From assembly GCF_000213575.1 (NCBI RefSeq), contig NZ_GL892006.1, forward strand, positions 554,528-618,527: a stretch of 64,000 bases of DNA. The letters are read 5' to 3'. A model generated the notes under the pieces. That model worked only from the letters and a program-made list of their open reading frames with translations. It made no database searches and was not told the DNA's origin. Below are positions 8,563 through 17,944 of this stretch, one piece after another (within the stretch, counting starts at the first letter, position 1; every line of letters begins with the position of its first letter). The translations under genes and the position numbers were made by a program. The stretch comes from Dysgonomonas mossii DSM 22836 (GTDB lineage Bacteria > Bacteroidota > Bacteroidia > Bacteroidales > Dysgonomonadaceae).

Positions 8563-9622
8563 AACAATATTTGCACCCTTTGTCAGAAAAAGTGACAGTA
8601 CCAGCCGTGTAATGGCAGATGTTATTTTAGCATTGCTTCCATGTATAGCCATGTCGTATCTGGCATTCGGGTTTGTACCTGTCATGGTAATCTTGGTGGC
8701 AGTAGGAAGCGCGCTATTAACAGAATTCCTGTTCTCTATTATCTTTTCCAAAAACACGGAATCTCTTTCTGATGGGTCAGCCATTATTTCGGGAATTCTA
8801 CTTGCATTCACGATAGCGCCTTTCACCCCTCTCTATGTTGTTGCATTTGGGGGAAGCATGGCCGTTCTGTTCGGAAAACTACTCTGGGGTGGCTTAGGAC
8901 GCAATATATTCAATCCTGCGCTCATCGGACGAGAGTTTATGACTGTATTCTTTCCCGCTGTGATGGCTTCACGTACTATTTGGTACGACAAGACAGCAGT
9001 AAATATAAGTGAGCTCAATATTTTCAACGATAGTTTTATAAACCAACTATTTTATAAAGCATCGGGAGCAATAGGCGAATATTCGATATTCTTTTTGGTA
9101 CTAGGAGGTTTGTTCTTGTTGATTAGGCAAAGAATCTCATGGCATATACCATTTGCCTTATTAGCGGCTTTCACTGTATTGCTTCTTACCGTGTCTAATC
9201 TGACCGAATATACAATACAATTCTCTCTGGGAGGCTTATTGCTGGGTACTATATTTATGGCAACAGACATGCCCACAAGTGCAAGTACCAACTATGGTAA
9301 GTTATATTATGGAGCAATGATAGGTCTAACAGCAATACTCTGCATCATCAATGATGTGAAGTATGAATACATGTCTTACTCAATACTATTGTTGAATGCC
9401 TTCGTTGTACCTATCAACTGGGTATTTCGCCCGAATGTATGGGGACAAAAATTAGACATCCTTACCCGCTTGTGGCAAGGTCTGTCACTTACGGCATGTA
9501 TACTAATGGCGACATTCGCTGTTATCTATCTGCATCATACAGGGTTGATAATGTATCTTGTATTTATTTATATTGCTTATTGCATCATAAGGTTCATAGC
9601 GAAGGGAATAAAAGCCGAATAG
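8549..9622 (+). CDS. rnfD: RnfD-like membrane subunit lacking the usual flavinylation motif
   Basis: RnfD/NqrB proteins are multi-pass membrane subunits carrying flavins. The 357-residue sequence has about nine or ten hydrophobic segments and the family blocks FGKLLWGGLGRNIFNPALIGR (about 108-128) and ATDMPTSASTNYGKL. The normal S-G-A-T site that carries FMN should lie soon after the FFPAVM block. Here residues 140-172 read through YDKTAVNISELN to KASGAIGEYS with no such motif. The gene overlaps rnfC and ends before a strong shared terminator. The lack of the target Thr, next to an ApbE-like gene, is unexpected. The family call is secure; the electron path is not. Confidence 0.9.
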   Translation: MQSDKTIFAPFVRKSDSTSRVMADVILALLPCIAMSYLAFGFVPVMVILVAVGSALLTEFLFSIIFSKNTESLSDGSAIISGILLAFTIAPFTPLYVVAFGGSMAVLFGKLLWGGLGRNIFNPALIGREFMTVFFPAVMASRTIWYDKTAVNISELNIFNDSFINQLFYKASGAIGEYSIFFLVLGGLFLLIRQRISWHIPFALLAAFTVLLLTVSNLTEYTIQFSLGGLLLGTIFMATDMPTSASTNYGKLYYGAMIGLTAILCIINDVKYEYMSYSILLLNAFVVPINWVFRPNVWGQKLDILTRLWQGLSLTACILMATFAVIYLHHTGLIMYLVFIYIAYCIIRFIAKGIKAE

Positions 9623-9644
9623 CGGAGGAAAATATAAATACAAA

Positions 9645-9674
9645 AAAAGAGCAGACCGTCAGATCTGCTCTTTT
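9645..9674. terminator. Bidirectional terminator between rnfD and nuoN
   Basis: Perfect 11-bp stem, AAAAGAGCAGA at 9645-9655 with TCTGCTCTTTT at 9664-9674, and an 8-base loop. A or T runs on both sides let it serve both converging transcripts. Confidence 0.88.
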
Positions 9675-9696
9675 CTATTTCTTATATCTTATCTAA

Positions 9697-11088
9697 TTAT
9701 AAGTTCAGTCCCATAATTACAGAAGGAAAAATTCCAAGTAATAAATTCAAAGATATAGCGATTACAGCTACAGCTTTATATTCGAAAGGAACTCTTAGAG
9801 GCTCTTCCGTTTCGCTTTCTTTGGTAATCATTATATTTGCTACTCCCAGATAATAGAACACTGCTATAATCGAATTTATAATACCGAATATAACAAGAAC
9901 TAAGTGTCCTGATTGTAACATCTGATCAAACACAAAGAACTTAGCAAAGAAACCTGCAAAAACAGGAATTCCACTTAATGACAACAATGCACAAATAAAG
10001 ATTGCGGTCAACACCGGCTGACGTTTTACCAAGCCAAAGAAGTTTGTCATATCCTCATTGTCTTTTCCCCGGCAAACACCAAGTATTACAGCAAATGCAG
10101 CAATCCCCGCCAAGCTATATGCTGCGGCATAATACAATACGGTATTTGCTGATGTACCTATTGCAAGCAAGGTCATCATCATAAATCCGGCGTGCGATAT
10201 ACCCGAATAGGCCATCATACGCTTTATGTTTTTCTGCTTCATTGCAGTTACGTTTCCGACTGTCATTGTCAGTATAGACAATACAATCAGTACAATCTGA
10301 TATACAGGTGTTACCGCAACAGACAATATTGTTATTACCTTAAACAATGCTCCTATTGCAGCCACCTTCACCAAGGTGCTCATGAGAGCAGTAGAAAGTG
10401 TAGGTGAGCCTTCGTAAACATCAGGCGCCCAAAAGTGGAACGGTACGATAGATGCTTTAAACATCAAACCGACAGTCAACATCACAAAGCCAAGACTAAA
10501 CCATATAGGTAAAGATCCTCCCTGAGCAGTAGATGCAATAGCAACTGTAGCTATATCGAATGAACCAAATGCACCATATATGAGAGCAATACCGAACAGA
10601 ATAAAGCTGGATGCAAATGCACCCATGATGAAATACTTCATACCGGCTTCGTTACTTCGCAAGTTCTTCGGATCGCTGGCTGCCAAGACATAAGCGGCAA
10701 TAGACAATACCTCGAGCCCCACGAAAAACATAATGAAGTTTCCGAAAGAGACCATAGCCACAGCTCCGGCCACAAGAAAGACCTTGAGGGCTACATAGTC
10801 GGCAATCTTATCTATTCTGTCTTGATAAAACTTGGGACTCATCACAAGAATCAGTACAGCAAGAATAATAAACAGGATAGAGAATCCTTGCGAAAATCCT
10901 GTTGATACCAACATATTGTACTTATCCGTACCAAGGAAAGATTGTCCTAAGTAAAACTCGGTAACAGTCAACCCCAATACAGCAATCAGTCCGATAAGTG
11001 TAACTGGTATAAGGATTTTTCTCAAATTGAATATCTCTAATAAAAGGCAGATTATACCTAATGCTGAGATGGCTATCAATGTACTCAT
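9697..11088 (-). CDS. nuoN: NADH-quinone oxidoreductase subunit N
   Basis: This is one of three antiporter-like proton-pumping membrane subunits of complex I. The 463 residues form about 14 hydrophobic segments. The segment GLEVLSIAAYVLAA near 130 holds the conserved Glu, and the KASIVPFHFWAPDVYEGSP block contains the broken-helix Lys and family signature. It is the last gene of the nuo operon, 17 bases after nuoM, and ends at the shared terminator with rnfD. Length and motifs are ordinary for the family. Confidence 0.97.
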   Translation of the reverse strand: MSTLIAISALGIICLLLEIFNLRKILIPVTLIGLIAVLGLTVTEFYLGQSFLGTDKYNMLVSTGFSQGFSILFIILAVLILVMSPKFYQDRIDKIADYVALKVFLVAGAVAMVSFGNFIMFFVGLEVLSIAAYVLAASDPKNLRSNEAGMKYFIMGAFASSFILFGIALIYGAFGSFDIATVAIASTAQGGSLPIWFSLGFVMLTVGLMFKASIVPFHFWAPDVYEGSPTLSTALMSTLVKVAAIGALFKVITILSVAVTPVYQIVLIVLSILTMTVGNVTAMKQKNIKRMMAYSGISHAGFMMMTLLAIGTSANTVLYYAAAYSLAGIAAFAVILGVCRGKDNEDMTNFFGLVKRQPVLTAIFICALLSLSGIPVFAGFFAKFFVFDQMLQSGHLVLVIFGIINSIIAVFYYLGVANIMITKESETEEPLRVPFEYKAVAVIAISLNLLLGIFPSVIMGLNL

Positions 11089-11105
11089 TATATATCTGGC
11101 TATTT

Positions 11106-12539
11106 TTATCTGTTAATATACATTACTATCTCTGTCAGGCTTGTAGACACCAAGTCTGTAACCGGCTTCACATACACCCCGAAAAATATAAGTACTCCTA
11201 TTATTAAGGCGAAAACTACCGTTTCGGTCTTCGATAAATCCCTAAACGGATTCACTGACGGTTCTCCTAACATCACCTGCTGATACATTCTCAACATGAA
11301 CAGAGCGCCAAGGAACAATGCTGTTCCTATTGTAAGGGCGTACCAAAGATTTACTTGATACAATCCGAACATTATTGTAAACTCTCCGATAAAGTTAAAC
11401 GTAAGCGGTATACCGATAGAAGAAAGGATGCTTATAAAGAACGCCACCGCAAACTTTGGAGCATGTTCTTTAATACCACCCATCTTACTTATAGTCAATG
11501 TATGCATACGTGTTTGGATTACATCTGCGGAATAGAACATACCCACAATACCAAAACCATGAGCCAGGATAAGTATTACAGCTCCTTCGAGGCCATCGTA
11601 TGTCAACGCATAAGAGCCAGCCGCAATAAATCCTACGTGAGACAATGATGCATACGCTAAGAATCTTTTCAAGTCATCTTGACGCAGCGCCATTATAGCT
11701 CCGTATACAACTCCAATGATACACAGAATCACAATTACTGTTCTAAACTCGTTTGAAGCGTAAGGAGTTATCGGCAACTGCCAACGAATAACGCTATATG
11801 CTCCCATCTTAGACATGATACCCGCCAGTAACATAGTACCTATTGCCGGTGCTTTCTGATACACATTTGCCTGCCATGTATGGAAAGGGAAAATCGGTAT
11901 CTTAATCGCATAAGCAAGGAAGAATGCCAAGAATATCCAGATTTGTTCTGTTTGGCTCAGACTCGCATTATAGAATGCTTCGAGCTGAAAGCTTCCCGTT
12001 TTTGTATACATGTATATAATAGCGGCAAGCATAAACAATGATCCGGCAAATGTAAAGAGGAAGAATGTCATCGCCGCCTTACGTCTTTTGACGATCTCGC
12101 CGTTACCCCACAGTACGATGATGAAATAGATGGGGATAAGAGACATTTCCCAAAACACATAATACAAAAGGGCGTTACTGCTTAAGAATGCACCTACCAT
12201 AGCAAAAACCATAAACATGACTAAGCTATACAGCATCTTTTCATTCTTAAATTCGCGCGATTGCGTACCCAGTATAATTATAGGCAGCAGTATCGTCGTC
12301 ATTAATATCATAGCCATCGACAAGCCGTCGGCCTTTAACGAAAACGAGATATTAGGCTTACTAATCCAGTCTATGCTGAAATTTGCTCCTGCTGCTCCGT
12401 ATTTAAGACATAATGCTACCGAAAAAATAGCTGCGGCAACACCAAACAGCATAGCTACTTTAGAGGCAAATCTATTTCCTGATAAATAAGTAAGAATTGC
12501 ACCTACCAATAATATGATTAATATAATAGTGATATTCAT
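11106..12539 (-). CDS. nuoM: NADH-quinone oxidoreductase subunit M
   Basis: This antiporter-like membrane subunit couples quinone reduction to ion pumping. The 477 residues contain about 14 hydrophobic segments. YVFWEMSLIPIYFIIVLWG carries the conserved Glu, KIPIFPFHTWQANVYQKAP is the family signature with Lys and His, and SLSHVGFIAAG is the later conserved helix. It sits between nuoL and nuoN with gaps of 16 and 17 bases. Confidence 0.97.
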   Translation of the reverse strand: MNITIILIILLVGAILTYLSGNRFASKVAMLFGVAAAIFSVALCLKYGAAGANFSIDWISKPNISFSLKADGLSMAMILMTTILLPIIILGTQSREFKNEKMLYSLVMFMVFAMVGAFLSSNALLYYVFWEMSLIPIYFIIVLWGNGEIVKRRKAAMTFFLFTFAGSLFMLAAIIYMYTKTGSFQLEAFYNASLSQTEQIWIFLAFFLAYAIKIPIFPFHTWQANVYQKAPAIGTMLLAGIMSKMGAYSVIRWQLPITPYASNEFRTVIVILCIIGVVYGAIMALRQDDLKRFLAYASLSHVGFIAAGSYALTYDGLEGAVILILAHGFGIVGMFYSADVIQTRMHTLTISKMGGIKEHAPKFAVAFFISILSSIGIPLTFNFIGEFTIMFGLYQVNLWYALTIGTALFLGALFMLRMYQQVMLGEPSVNPFRDLSKTETVVFALIIGVLIFFGVYVKPVTDLVSTSLTEIVMYINR

Positions 12540-12555
12540 GTTTCTTTTTTAATTT

Positions 12556-14430
12556 TTATACAAGAAATAAACAGATGATTAGTGCACTGAATCCCAATAC
12601 AAAGAAAAACAGATAAAAACCAAGACTTCCATTCTGTAGTCTTCGCGCCGGAACTGTCAACAACTCGACCAAGCCTCCGAAGCTTTTCAGTATATTTTTT
12701 AATGCTTTCTCTACTACACGTTCAAAGAAGCCGGCTAAAGCATAAAGAGGTTTTACAAACAATGCATTGTATATTTCATCAATGTAATATTTGTTGTAAG
12801 ACACTTTAGCAAGTCCCGAAATCTCATCATCCTCAGCAGGAACTTCAGATTTCTTTATATATTTAAAGTATGCCAGCGCAATACCAACGATAGCGATTAT
12901 AGTAGAAATTACCATTGTCAACACCATCTGGTCTACAGGAGCATGCTCGCCTGTTATACCCGGTAATATTGGCTCTAGGTAAGCGTTCAACCAGCTAAGT
13001 CCTCCGAAAGGAATACTGATAAGCCCTCCGAAAAATGCTAAGAAAGCCAGCACGATAAGCGGCAGAGTCATACTACTTGGCGATTCGTGCAAATGATGTT
13101 TCTGTTCTTCTGTACCTCTAAACTCTTTGAAGAATGTAAGATATAGCAAACGGAACATATAGAATGCAGTAAGCAAAGATGCTAATGCTGCTAAAATCCA
13201 TAAGAAGATATTATGCTCGAAAGCAGTCAGCATGATTTCATCTTTGGAGAAGAAACCTGCCAAAGGCGGAATACCTGCAATTGATAACGTAGAGATCAAG
13301 AACGTATAATACGTCGTCTTCATCTTATTCTTAAGGCCTCCCATCTTGCGCATATCCTGTTCGCCTCCCATAGCATGGATAACTGAACCTGAACCAAGGA
13401 ATAAGCAAGCCTTAAAGAATGCATGTGTGATCACATGGAATACTGCCACGTGATAAGCACCCAGCCCAAGAGCCAAGAACATAAGCCCGAGCTGCGATAC
13501 GGTAGAGTATGCAAGTACTTTCTTTATATCATTTTGTGTAAGAGCTATCGTTGCAGCAAATAATGCTGTTACAGCACCTACAATAGCAATCAAAGTCTGA
13601 ATATCGGGAGTGAGATCGAAAACAAAGTTCAATCGAGTCACCATAAATATACCCGCTGTAACCATCGTTGCAGCATGTATCAGTGCCGATACAGGAGTAG
13701 GACCTGCCATCGCATCGGGCAACCAAGTATATAACGGGATCTGTGCACTTTTACCTGTAGCTCCGATAAACAATGCCAATGTAGCAACGCCCAATAATGG
13801 GTCGGGACTGGTAACAAGATCTTTTAACGAAACGTAGTCCACCGTTTTGAACATATATCCCAGTGTAAAGATACCGATAAGGAAGCCTAAGTCTCCGATA
13901 CGGTTCATCACAAAGGCTTTCTTTGCCGCATCGTTGTTCTTGTGATTTCTCGACCAAAAACCAATAAGCAGATAAGAACACAAACCTACACCTTCCCAGC
14001 CGATAAACATAACGAGAAGGTTACTTCCCGAAACAAGTATCGTCATAAAGAAGATAAATAGATTCAGATATGAAAAATAACGGTCTATATTTTCATCATC
14101 GTGCATATACCCCATCGAGTAGATATGTATCAGCGTACCTATACCTGTCACAAACAGTAACCATACTAGAGACAGTTGGTCGAGCGTGAAAGACAGATCG
14201 GTGGTAAACTCGCCTAAGGCAATCCATTGAAACAGGTTGACATTGAAAACCTGACCTGTAGAAAGATTCTGGATGAAAAGGTAAAGAGATATTACAAAAC
14301 TTAAAGCTACTGCTACGGTAGCAATAATTCCCGGTAATGTACGCCCCGTTAGTTTTTTACCAACCAGCAAATTAATTGAGAAACCGATAAACGGACTAAG
14401 CAAGAGTATTAATACTAATATTGTTTCCAT
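12556..14430 (-). CDS. nuoL: NADH-quinone oxidoreductase subunit L
   Basis: The 624-residue subunit is the distal antiporter-like pump, which normally also provides the long lateral helix along the membrane arm. GWEGVGLCSYLLIGFW holds the conserved Glu. KSAQIPLYTWLPDAMAGPTP is the signature motif, followed by ALIHAATMVTAGIF. The C-terminal part has charged stretches (about 520-580) and a last hydrophobic segment, consistent with the lateral helix and anchor. It begins 6 bases after nuoK and lies 16 bases before nuoM. Confidence 0.97.
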   Translation of the reverse strand: METILVLILLLSPFIGFSINLLVGKKLTGRTLPGIIATVAVALSFVISLYLFIQNLSTGQVFNVNLFQWIALGEFTTDLSFTLDQLSLVWLLFVTGIGTLIHIYSMGYMHDDENIDRYFSYLNLFIFFMTILVSGSNLLVMFIGWEGVGLCSYLLIGFWSRNHKNNDAAKKAFVMNRIGDLGFLIGIFTLGYMFKTVDYVSLKDLVTSPDPLLGVATLALFIGATGKSAQIPLYTWLPDAMAGPTPVSALIHAATMVTAGIFMVTRLNFVFDLTPDIQTLIAIVGAVTALFAATIALTQNDIKKVLAYSTVSQLGLMFLALGLGAYHVAVFHVITHAFFKACLFLGSGSVIHAMGGEQDMRKMGGLKNKMKTTYYTFLISTLSIAGIPPLAGFFSKDEIMLTAFEHNIFLWILAALASLLTAFYMFRLLYLTFFKEFRGTEEQKHHLHESPSSMTLPLIVLAFLAFFGGLISIPFGGLSWLNAYLEPILPGITGEHAPVDQMVLTMVISTIIAIVGIALAYFKYIKKSEVPAEDDEISGLAKVSYNKYYIDEIYNALFVKPLYALAGFFERVVEKALKNILKSFGGLVELLTVPARRLQNGSLGFYLFFFVLGFSALIICLFLV

Positions 14431-14436
14431 CCAAAT

Positions 14437-14760
14437 TTATCCTTTTAAGTTTTTCAATTCATCAATATCTATCGTGCCTATGTTTCTGTAGATGGCAACC
14501 AAAATAGCCAACCCTACAGCCACCTCAGCCGCAGCTACGGCCAATGAGAATATCACAAACATTTGTCCGCTGGTATCCTGATGATACACAGAAAAAACAG
14601 CCAACAACATATTGGCGGCAGCCAGCATCAATTCTACCGACATCAACATCACAATCGTACTCCTACGATACAATATTCCAATTGCACCTACACAAAACAA
14701 GAGTATGCAGAGGTAAATGTAATTGTCAATTCCTACTTGTTCTAATATATTATTCAGCAT
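14437..14760 (-). CDS. nuoK: NADH-quinone oxidoreductase subunit K
   Basis: This small three-helix membrane subunit has 107 residues. The two membrane Glu residues needed for proton transfer in the family are present, in SVELMLAAANMLL and in AAAEVAVGLAIL. It starts 3 bases after the nuoJ stop, so translation is probably coupled. Its length is normal. Confidence 0.96.
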   Translation of the reverse strand: MLNNILEQVGIDNYIYLCILLFCVGAIGILYRRSTIVMLMSVELMLAAANMLLAVFSVYHQDTSGQMFVIFSLAVAAAEVAVGLAILVAIYRNIGTIDIDELKNLKG

Positions 14761-14763
14761 AGC

Positions 14764-15267
14764 TTAAGCTTTTTTCTCTTTTTTAGAAATAAGTACTGCC
14801 CCGATCATGGCCGTTATAAGCAATATAGCAGCAAATTCAAATGGCACTAAATACTCGTCAAGCAGCACCTGACCAATAATATTTACCGACTGATAGTCTA
14901 ACCCCTCGGCTTTGTATGTTTCTATCACAGGCGTAGCCTTCAGAAGCGCAGCCAACAGGACAATTCCCATCAAGCAGCTCGATATTGTAGCCGCCACACG
15001 ACTGATCACTTTTTTCTTTGGCTCGTGGCTTTCACTCAGGTTCATAAGCATCAGAGTAAATAGCAATAATACCATGATAGCTCCGGCATAAACCACAATA
15101 TTTATAACCGATAGAAACAAAGCATTCAGCAGCAAAAAGTGCCCCGATATGGAGAAAAAACAGATAATCATATACACTGCACTATGAATGGGATTCTTAG
15201 ACAATACCGTCAGAAGTCCCGTACCGAGTGTTATGGTTGCCAGAATATAAAAAATTATTGTAATCAT
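14764..15267 (-). CDS. nuoJ: NADH-quinone oxidoreductase subunit J
   Basis: Membrane subunit J contributes the helix with a pi-bulge that links quinone chemistry to the pumps. The 167 residues give five hydrophobic segments; the third, VVYAGAIMVLLLFTLMLMNL, is the conserved region and contains the family Tyr. It follows nuoI by 25 bases and precedes nuoK by 3. The C-terminus ends in KKEKKA. Confidence 0.95.
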   Translation of the reverse strand: MITIIFYILATITLGTGLLTVLSKNPIHSAVYMIICFFSISGHFLLLNALFLSVINIVVYAGAIMVLLLFTLMLMNLSESHEPKKKVISRVAATISSCLMGIVLLAALLKATPVIETYKAEGLDYQSVNIIGQVLLDEYLVPFEFAAILLITAMIGAVLISKKEKKA

Positions 15268-15292
15268 ATCATTATTTATCTCGTATCTCTAT

Positions 15293-15826
15293 TTAATCAT
15301 ATTTGCGTGCTTTGGCATCCTCTACCGAAATCACGAGTTTATCTTTACCATAGATAAAGTCTTCACGTTCTAATTTCGGCTTCACCAGAAGCTTAGACTT
15401 GGTTAAGAAAATAGCTTCTTTCGGACAAGCCTCTTCGCATATTCCACAAAATATACAGCGTAGCATATTTATTTCATATTCCGAAGCATATTTTTCTTCA
15501 CGGTACAGATGTTCTTCTCCTTTTTTACGCTCAGCAGCCACCATCGTGATTGCTTCTGCCGGACAAGACAAGGCACACAACCCGCATGCCGTACAGCGTT
15601 CGCGTCCCTGATCGTCACGCATCAATACATGCTGACCACGATATACAGGGCTGAATTCGCGTTGTTGCTCAGGATACTGAACAGTCGCCTTCTTCTTGAA
15701 AAAGTGCTTAATTGTAATTATAAGCCCTTTTATCACAGCAGGAAAGTATATCTTCTCTGCGAAGGTCATGTTTTTATCAACAACCTCCGTCTTTCTTCCT
15801 GATAATGATATTTTTTCTATTGACAT
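15293..15826 (-). CDS. nuoI: NADH-quinone oxidoreductase subunit I, two [4Fe-4S] clusters
   Basis: NuoI carries clusters N6a and N6b, which pass electrons toward NuoB. The 177-residue protein has a basic amphipathic N-terminus for membrane contact, then CTACGLCALSCP and CIFCGICEEACP, the two 8Fe ferredoxin Cys sets. It is 16 bases after nuoH. The N-terminus is somewhat longer than in many homologues, and MTFAEKIYFP at residue 19 on is the start of the family match. Confidence 0.96.
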   Translation of the reverse strand: MSIEKISLSGRKTEVVDKNMTFAEKIYFPAVIKGLIITIKHFFKKKATVQYPEQQREFSPVYRGQHVLMRDDQGRERCTACGLCALSCPAEAITMVAAERKKGEEHLYREEKYASEYEINMLRCIFCGICEEACPKEAIFLTKSKLLVKPKLEREDFIYGKDKLVISVEDAKARKYD

Positions 15827-15842
15827 CGCTAATTTCTTATTT

Positions 15843-16886
15843 TCATTTAAAAATCAGGACAAAAATTCCTACCAAGATGATATTTACTATCGCCAACGGA
15901 AACAGCATCTTCCATCCCAGTTTCATCAGTTGGTCGTATCTGAATCTCGGTATTGTCCAGCGCACCCACATATAGAAGAAAATGAAGAATGAGGTTTTGG
16001 CTAAAAGTGATAGCACTCCCAGTAGACCAGCTATATTTACACCCCAGTTTTCTGTTACCCAATCTATTCCCGGATAATTGTATCCTCCAAAGAAAAGAAC
16101 AGAGATAAATGCAGATGAGAAAAACATGCTCGCATATTCGGAGAACATATAGAATCCCATACCCAACGATGAATATTCGACATGGTGTCCGTTAACCAGC
16201 TCCGACTCACATTCTGCAAGGTCGAACGGTGTACGGTTACATTCTGCAAACGAACAAACAAGGAAAATAATAAAGGTCAATGGCTGATAAATCACATTCC
16301 ATTGCATACCATGCCAGCCACTTTGCTGCTGAGTGATTTCTACCAGACTCAAAGAACCTGTCATCATAATCAGCGCAATAAGAGAAAGCCCCATTGCTAT
16401 TTCATACGAAATCATCTGTGCTCCGGCACGGATACTTCCCATCAGGGAATATTTATTATTTGATGCCCATCCTCCGATTACAACACCATATACGCTTGTA
16501 GATAATACAGCTACAATATATAGAATAGCCACATTTACATCTCCGATGTAAGGTTTAACCTCTCCATAGCCTGCTATAACAAATTTCTCTGCCCACGGGA
16601 TCAACGCCCCCCCAAGCAAAGAGACTGTCATAGCAACAGCCGGACCTACAACAAAGAGAATCTTATTCGGCGTATTTGGCATGAGGTCTTCTTTGGCAAA
16701 CAACTTTGCTCCATCGCAAAGAGGCTGTAGCAAACCAAAGATACCTGCACGGTTCGGGCCGAGACGATCTTGTAAAAAACCGGCTACCTTACGTTCTGCA
16801 TAAGTAGAATACAACGCAAAAAGCATTGTGACAGCAAACACAAGAACGATAAGGATCAACTTTTCTAAAATAAGTGCAATCTCCAT
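15843..16886 (-). CDS. nuoH: NADH-quinone oxidoreductase subunit H
   Basis: Subunit H forms much of the quinone cavity. The 347 residues have eight or nine hydrophobic segments. The conserved stretches LYSTYAERKVAGFLQDRLGPN, NRTPFDLAECESELVNGHH and the C-terminal WTIPRFRYDQLM are all present, including the acidic residues of the E-channel. It lies 8 bases after nuoG. Confidence 0.97.
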   Translation of the reverse strand: MEIALILEKLILIVLVFAVTMLFALYSTYAERKVAGFLQDRLGPNRAGIFGLLQPLCDGAKLFAKEDLMPNTPNKILFVVGPAVAMTVSLLGGALIPWAEKFVIAGYGEVKPYIGDVNVAILYIVAVLSTSVYGVVIGGWASNNKYSLMGSIRAGAQMISYEIAMGLSLIALIMMTGSLSLVEITQQQSGWHGMQWNVIYQPLTFIIFLVCSFAECNRTPFDLAECESELVNGHHVEYSSLGMGFYMFSEYASMFFSSAFISVLFFGGYNYPGIDWVTENWGVNIAGLLGVLSLLAKTSFFIFFYMWVRWTIPRFRYDQLMKLGWKMLFPLAIVNIILVGIFVLIFK

Positions 16887-16894
16887 TATTTTAT

Positions 16895-17938
16895 TTATTC
16901 TTTTGTTTTCTTTATAGCTTCCAACTCCTCTGCATCATAAGGAGAACCAGGCATGCTTATTTTCTTCTGATCTTCTTTACGACCTTCCAATACAAGTTCG
17001 TCTGTATTTATCTTTACTTTATGTATCGGCTCTGTATAGTTGTTTACATTGATTACAGATGGCTTCTCAAATTTGCGAGGGCCTTCTATAGTCCAGTCTT
17101 CAACATTCTTATGTTCGAAACGACACTCGTTACAGATAAATTCTTCAACTTCGTGCCATTCGTCTTTGCGGGCTGTCACACGTTGAACTTTGTCGCCAAA
17201 CATCCATAGCACTACTTTCCCCGAACATTTAGTACAATGACGATGTGCATTAAACGGTTTGTTGAACCAAACACGAGACTTGAATCGGAATGTTTTATCG
17301 GTAAGAGCTCCTACAGGACAAACATCGATCACATTACCCGAGAAATCGTTATCGATCGCACGTTCTATATATGTGGAAATCTGAGCATGATCTCCCCTTC
17401 CCACTACTCCATGAACACGTTCAGGCGTTAATTGATCAGCCAGTTTTACACAACGGTAGCAAAGAATACAACGATTCATGTGCAACTGTATGTATGGTCC
17501 TATATTTTCGGGTTCGAATGTTCTTTTTTCTTCTATATAACGCGACTTGAAGTTATTATTACCATAAGCAAGGTTCTGCAAATCGCACTCTCCCGCCTGA
17601 TCGCATACCGGACAGTCGAGAGGATGGTTGATCAACAAAAATTCGGTTACAGCCTTTCGTGCCTCCAGAGCTCTTTCGGATGTAGCGCTTTTCACTTCCA
17701 TACCGTCCTGAACAGCTGTTACGCATGACGGCTGAAGCTTAGGCATAGGACGAGGGTCTCTTTCGCTACCTTTGTTTACCTCCACCAAGCAACAACGACA
17801 TTTGCCGCCGCAGTCTTCCAGCTTAGAGTAATAGCACATTGTAGGAGGAACACTGGCTCCGCCTATCATACGTGCCGCCTGCAACACTGTGGTTCCAGGT
17901 TCGACGTCTAAAACATGTCCATCTATTGTAATTTTCAT
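16895..17938 (-). CDS. nuoG: Short NuoG: iron-sulfur part only, no molybdopterin-type domain
   Basis: NuoG relays electrons from NuoE/F into the arm. At 347 residues this protein is far shorter than the roughly 900-residue enterobacterial form. The N-terminal [2Fe-2S] site uses Cys 35, 47, 50 and 72. The His-ligated [4Fe-4S] site is H105, C109, C112, C118. A further [4Fe-4S] site is C157, C160, C163, C207. A later C235-x2-C238-x30-C269-x2-C272 set looks like a remnant of, or replacement for, the N7 cluster region. Short NuoG proteins occur in other Bacteroidetes to my knowledge. The gene is 6 bases after nuoF. Confidence 0.94.
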   Translation of the reverse strand: MKITIDGHVLDVEPGTTVLQAARMIGGASVPPTMCYYSKLEDCGGKCRCCLVEVNKGSERDPRPMPKLQPSCVTAVQDGMEVKSATSERALEARKAVTEFLLINHPLDCPVCDQAGECDLQNLAYGNNNFKSRYIEEKRTFEPENIGPYIQLHMNRCILCYRCVKLADQLTPERVHGVVGRGDHAQISTYIERAIDNDFSGNVIDVCPVGALTDKTFRFKSRVWFNKPFNAHRHCTKCSGKVVLWMFGDKVQRVTARKDEWHEVEEFICNECRFEHKNVEDWTIEGPRKFEKPSVINVNNYTEPIHKVKINTDELVLEGRKEDQKKISMPGSPYDAEELEAIKKTKE

Positions 17939-17944
17939 ATTGCT

